Both the position numbers and the translations under genes were made by a program. Shown one piece after another: positions 59,063-64,000 of a DNA stretch of 64,000 bases (the stretch's first letter is position 1; the number at the start of each line of letters is the position of its first letter). This DNA is from Stropharia rugosoannulata (taxonomy: Eukaryota; Basidiomycota; Agaricomycetes; Agaricales; Strophariaceae), in assembly GCA_028532985.1 (NCBI GenBank), contig JANCIK010000006.1, forward strand, positions 930,001 to 994,000, written 5' to 3'. A model generated the notes under the pieces. The model was not told where the DNA came from. It ran no database searches and worked only from the letters and a program-made list of their open reading frames with translations.

Positions 59063-61269
59063 ATGTGTCAACCTCTTCACTTCGTGTCTGCAGCAGTGCC
59101 AAACGCTTTTCCCTATATCTCAATCTACAATTTAGCTCTTGTAGTCCTCATAACGTGTACTCTGCTCCTCGCTATAGCGAATAAACGCCGTCAGTACGCT
59201 CCGGGCCCGCCTGCAGCACCATTTGTAGGAAACATTTTTTCATTTCCTGTCCAAGGTGGATGGAATATTCTGACTCAATATAAGAGAGTATACGGTACTT
59301 TTACTTATAGCCATCGCATTTTCATCAATGAAAGTCTAATAAACAAGTCTAGGTGATCTTGTCTTTTTCCATGGACTGGGAAACAGCATCATTGTATTGA
59401 ACTCCTTAAAAGTCGTTAATGATCTCTTGGAAAAGCGGGCAGAAGTATACTCCGATAGGCCAGTATTCACTGTAGTTGGAGAATTGATGGGTCTGGACCA
59501 GGTGCTGACATCCAACATATGCATCTAACTCAATGACTTAACACGATGTAATAGAGCTTACCTTTGCTCCCATACGGGAAAGAGTGGCGGGAACAACGAA
59601 GACTTTTGCATCTTGGGCTCAATTCATCATCCATTAAGCGGTATCAGAAGCCTTTGAACCTCATTGCCTCTAATCTCTTCAAGTCGCTCCTGAACAATCC
59701 GGACAACTTCTTTGCAAATGTCAGGCTGTAAGGGATATTTTACTTCTTACATGCATTAGCTCAACTCAACTAGGGCGTCTGGTCAAATCATATTAGCCCT
59801 GACATACGGGCTTTCAGTGGACAGCGCGGAGGACGAGGTATTCTCTTGGCGTCAAAGCATTTTTATGGTTAACTCATTACATCAGTATATCTCTCACGCA
59901 GAAAGAACAATGGAACTAATTGGAGAGAGCACTGTTCCAGGCGCGTTTCTATGCGACTTTATTCCAATTAGTAGGGTCACCATATATTGATTGGCGTACT
60001 TCTTACAATACTCCACAGTGAAATACCTTCCGAAAAGTATCCCCTTTCAAAAGAAAGCAAGGTGCGGAAGACAAATGATTCACGCCCTTGTTACGCGACC
60101 TTTCAACCATGTTAAAGAGCAAATGGTGAAAGAATATCTGTTCCGTTTTTCTCGCTCATACGGGCTGACAGTGACACAGGCTGCTGGAAATTCTACTGCA
60201 TCACTGACCCACGAGATCCTTTCCAATGGTCGACCAGGCGATGATACATCTCAGACGGAGTTTGAGAACCGAGTGAAATGGGCAACAGGGTCTATGTATG
60301 GAGGTAAGTAATGTCCCTCTACACTACGGTGTTCTTGAGTGCACAGTGAATGACATTACACGGTTAGCTGGGGGTGAAACTGTATGGGCTTTTGTGACCC
60401 TCCATATTCCTGTATTGAACTTCGGTTTCAGACATATTCAACTATTCTGTGCTTTTTCCTGGCCATGACCCTATTTCCCGAGGCTCAGTCGAAAGCCCAA
60501 GCAGAGATAGACTCGACTGTGGGATATAGCAGGTTACCCACAGATGAAGACCGTCTATCGTTACCTTACGTAAATGCACTGATCAAGGAAGTACTGCGCT
60601 GGCACCCATCTCTTCCCTTAGGTGGGTAGTGATTTCAGATCTTATCGAGGATACTCCTGACGTATGAAAACTCAGGTATTGCTCGTATGACCAACCAGGA
60701 TGATATCTACAACGGTTTTTATATTCCCAAGGGGACCATTGTAGTGCCAAACTCATGGTTAGTCTGATTCATCGCACATGCATATGCTGTGGTTTCCGAC
60801 AATATTTGGAAAGGGCCATAGCAACAGAGTGTATTGAACACGGTGACGATAGCCAGTCGTTCGCCCCTGAGCGTTTTCTAGATGCCAACGCTGAAGTTGT
60901 GGACCCCGCAAAATGGGCCTTTGGGTACGGTAGAAGGTACATGAAAAACTTGAGTCTACATGGGAGTGAGCGATACTGATAGATCTCACAAGAATCTGCC
61001 CGGGGAAACTATTAGCCGAGAGCTCTGTATTCATTATAGTAGCTGGTATTCTGGCATTGTTTGACATCCGTCCGGCTCACGAGACCGACACGAAAAGTCC
61101 AACATTTACTCCTAATCTCGTTAGGTAGGTGATAAAATAATTCTTGCCTGATGAATATACTCTTACTTCCAGCAGTTATCCAGGCCCTTTCAAGTGTCAA
61201 ATTATTCCCCGAAGTTCTCGTAGAGATGCTTTGTTGCACGAAATAGCTATGACAGATGCACCCCAGTAG
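59063..61269 (+). CDS. Cytochrome P450 monooxygenase C (right cluster), one frameshift after haem loop
   Basis: ATG 59063: signal anchor ([20 protein letters not shown]) and hinge [18 protein letters not shown]. Then [39 protein letters not shown], and [18 protein letters not shown]-helix [21 protein letters not shown]-helix [45 protein letters not shown], and haem loop [13 protein letters not shown]. Directly after CPGE (61005-61010) the frame slips. The next frame carries [20 protein letters not shown] and the final exon [17 protein letters not shown] to the stop at 61269. The conserved tail implies either recent damage or an assembly indel. It is similar to the P450 at 12757-14837. Confidence 0.87.
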
Positions 61270-61557
61270 ATACATTCTGATCGAATTCAATAGTCTTCTC
61301 AGAACGCACGTTTTACAGTACCGTATGGCTTTGATCAGACTGTTTTCTGATTGTTTCACGATATATTCTATTCCCAGTAGCGACGCTGGCCATCCGTCAA
61401 ATCCGTGTTGTCATCATTCGTAGTACTGATTGATAGGGAAAAAACTACCTCTCTCAGCGTTAGTAGGAAATTTACAGAATAAAGTTGTTGAACTTACATG
61501 GAGAATGGACTATATAACTAATACCGGGGGTTGATATCAAGGCGTCTCAAGAGTAAT

Positions 61558-64000
61558 GCCCATCACACAGGTTCTGGTAGGTTTGTCGGTGTTCCTGTGT
61601 CTGGTGGTGTCTGTCCACACGACACCTTGTAGTACTAATGTAGCACCACTCTCTCCAAAAGACTTTGTGGGACTGCAGCTAGACTACATCATCATTGGTA
61701 TGTAGTTTGTATATATTTCTTGCCTTTACTGATACTCTTACTCCTCAGGGGGTGGTACTGCTGGCTTGACAGTAGCCTCCCGGTATGACCTCTCTCAGGC
61801 ATCTCTACAAACAACTTCCGACATTTTCTCAGACTAGCAGAGAACAGCCAGCTACAAGTTGGGGTTGTTGAAGCTGGGAACTTTCATGAGGAAGACCCCC
61901 TAATCGATATTCCCGGTCTGTGATACTCTATGTTGTTTGTGGAAAATATAACTCTAAATAAAATGCATTAGAAAATCTCGGAAAACCATTAGGAAATCCG
62001 GATTATGATTGGAATATGGTCACAGTTCCACAGCCTCAGGCAGCTAATAGATCTATTGAAGCCCCTAGGTACAACTATCTTCCGCTCTATTGAAGCTCAT
62101 GTTGACCCCGAATCAATCATAATGCAGAGGAAAACTTATTGGAGGGTCTAGTGCTCTCAATTTTATGGCCTGGACAAGGGCATCCAAGCCGGAGTACGAT
62201 TCGTGGCAGTCTTTTGTTCCTGGAAGTAGCTGGAACTGGGACGGCATGCTTCCATTCTTCAAGAAAGCAAGCTCTGTTTTTACAGATCAAACAAATCCTT
62301 TTCTCTCCGATGCGATGAACAGTCAGGCCTTCGATGCAGCTGATCTCGGATTTACTGGACCAATTGAAGTACATTACTCATTATCACACTTTGGAATTTA
62401 ACGTGATTTGATCAACTCGAGTCTAGGCCTCCTTCAATGACGACTACGTTGATCCAGTAGCGCCATTCATCAGAAGCGTCAATGCCATTGGTATCCGAAC
62501 GAACGCTAACCCCGTGCGTAGCAGCCTTAAATCCAAATACCTAATCTCATAACTCCGACGGCCGTGACAGGATAACGGAAATACTACCGGGATAGCAAAC
62601 TGCAGGGTATCTGTAGACCGTATACATGGGATACGCTCATATGCGTCAGCATACTTCTGTCGGTCTGCGGGGCGCGCGAACTTTCATGTCCTCATGAATG
62701 CTCAGGTCTGCTTAAATTTCACGTCCCATTCCGCCCATTAAAAGCGTCCATCTCAGGTTACAAAAGTGCTTCTTAAGTCAAACTCGGAGAATGGCAAGTT
62801 CTCTGCAACTGGCATTGAACTAACATCCGAGGGCATAATGTATACAGCAAGTGCAGTGAAAGGAGTGATAATATCTGCAGGCGCTTATAAGACTCCCCAG
62901 CTTTTGGAGCTCTCTGGTATGTTAGCTTGTGAATAATACATTCCCTCAAAAATAACACCTGCGATGTAATAGGTATCGGTGATGCAACTACTCTGAAAAA
63001 ACTGGGAATTACGTCAATCATTGATCTTCCATCTGTCGGAGAAAATCTCCAAGTATGTTCTGCTTCTTGTTGTACATTGCTAGTTTCAAAAGGTACAACG
63101 TCCAATCACCAGGACCACTTAGCATCTGAGGTACAATTTCTACTTGAACCGGGTGTTCTAACATTCGGTAGGATCTCAATTTTGCCACTGTCACCGGATT
63201 TGCATAACTGAATACACTAAAGATGCGTTCCAAAATAATGAAACATTCTCAAAGATACAAGCCCAAGTCTAGTATGTTATATTTCCTCGAGGTGCTTGTA
63301 CATTGACGGAACCTGCATATAGTAACACAACACATGGTGGTTTCTTGGCTGCAACTAATTCAATCGTCACCTTTGTTCCATTTTCATCCTTTTTAAGTGT
63401 AACAGACATCCAGTCAATTATTAGCTCGTTCGACCAGTCTGTCAAAGCCCTTAAACCAAACCCTTTGCAGAACATGCAATATTCAATACTTCGAAAATGG
63501 CTTGAAGATGGTGTGGTTCCGCAGGTGGAACTCATATTATTCAGTGAAGGCGTCATTGCGCCTGAAACGAATAAAAGTTATATAACAATCTTATCTGCTC
63601 AACTGGTGAGTTTTTTACGTAGTATTTCCCATTAAGTCTAACAATTTCACGTTGTAGCACCATCTAAATAGAGGAAGCGTAGTAAGTCCCCCTCAGAACA
63701 CGAGTCTTGCGTCTCTAAGCTTGCGGCATCAGCACATTAATAATACCAACCCCCTGGTACAACCGGTCATTGACCCAAAGTGGCTAAACAATGACTATGG
63801 TAATGTTTGTATAAACTCTTTGATTCCTGCACTAAACATTAGTATGACTCAGACGTTCAAGTCGGACTACGAGGAATACAGCTATCAACGTTGGTCGGCA
63901 GTACACCTCCCCTTGCGGATATGATTCAAGAAAAGACAGATCCACCTTCCACTGGGACGGTAGAAAGGTGAATACACTGTGTATCCCGCTTTATGTTCGA
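61558..64000 (+). CDS. GMC oxidoreductase (aryl-alcohol oxidase-like), partial at window edge
   Basis: A secreted-type flavoenzyme in many exons. It has a signal peptide (MPITQVLVGLSVFLCLVVSV) and the ADP-binding fold DYIIIG-GGTAGLTVASRLAE. Then VGVVEAGNFHEEDPLIDIPG and the GMC signature region GKLIGGSSALNFMAWTRAS. Then VIISAGAYKTPQLLELSG (second GMC signature, SGA-x-TPxLL), ITSIIDLPSVGENLQDHLAS, and LTEPAYSNTTHGGFL. From 63650: HHLNRGSVVSPPQ, then NPLVQPVIDPKWLNNDY. An in-frame TAG at 63270-63272 and an imperfect join near 63800 interrupt it. The C-terminal His/Asn active-site region lies outside the window. It oxidises alcohols, producing H2O2. Confidence 0.88.

Overview
The window looks like nuclear DNA of an agaricomycete (mushroom-forming basidiomycete). 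Genes are cut by many 45-60 nt GT-AG introns. They include two DUF6534-type seven-helix membrane proteins and a KDZ-superfamily transposase. There are also fragments of an integrase-core family, which I recall from agaricomycete genomes. I saw no rRNA, tRNA or CRISPR.

Layout. 1-8.7 kb is TE-rich: a 1,254 bp element with perfect 251 bp terminal inverted repeats (TIRs) and a 5 bp target duplication, a 632 bp Tc1/mariner relic with TA duplication, and an intact DUF6534 gene. 8.7-14.9 kb holds an O-methyltransferase, an acyl-protein thioesterase and a P450. About 16.7-32.4 kb is a candidate giant KDZ DNA transposon. Imperfect ~70 bp inverted ends enclose three satellite arrays built on palindromes such as GGTAGAATTCTACC or GGGAGAATTCTCCC, four rightward and three leftward genes, and a ~1,000-residue KDZ transposase carrying a SWIM-like finger, cysteine clusters and the catalytic D-D-E region. 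Each array lies just upstream of a gene. 32.5-44 kb carries a mitochondrial carrier, a small orphan, an alpha/beta hydrolase, a class I methyltransferase and a second DUF6534 gene. 44-48.9 kb is repeat-rich (CACTGACC minisatellites, a 222 bp MITE, CACGCACA repeats). 49.0-64 kb is a six-gene oxidative terpenoid or meroterpenoid-like cluster: P450, aldo/keto reductase, P450, UbiA-type prenyltransferase or terpene cyclase, P450, and a GMC oxidoreductase cut by the window edge.

How it fits together. The UbiA enzyme would make or attach a prenyl/terpene skeleton, which the three P450s, GMC oxidase and reductase would oxidise and reduce. The methyltransferases, hydrolase and left-hand P450 could be detached tailoring genes, separated from the rest by the giant element (inference). 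Several otherwise well-conserved genes (O-methyltransferase, carrier, KDZ transposase, third P450, GMC oxidase, one element gene) carry single-base frameshifts. These could be assembly indels or gene decay; the sequence alone cannot decide. All exon structures were read by eye from splice signals and family motifs.
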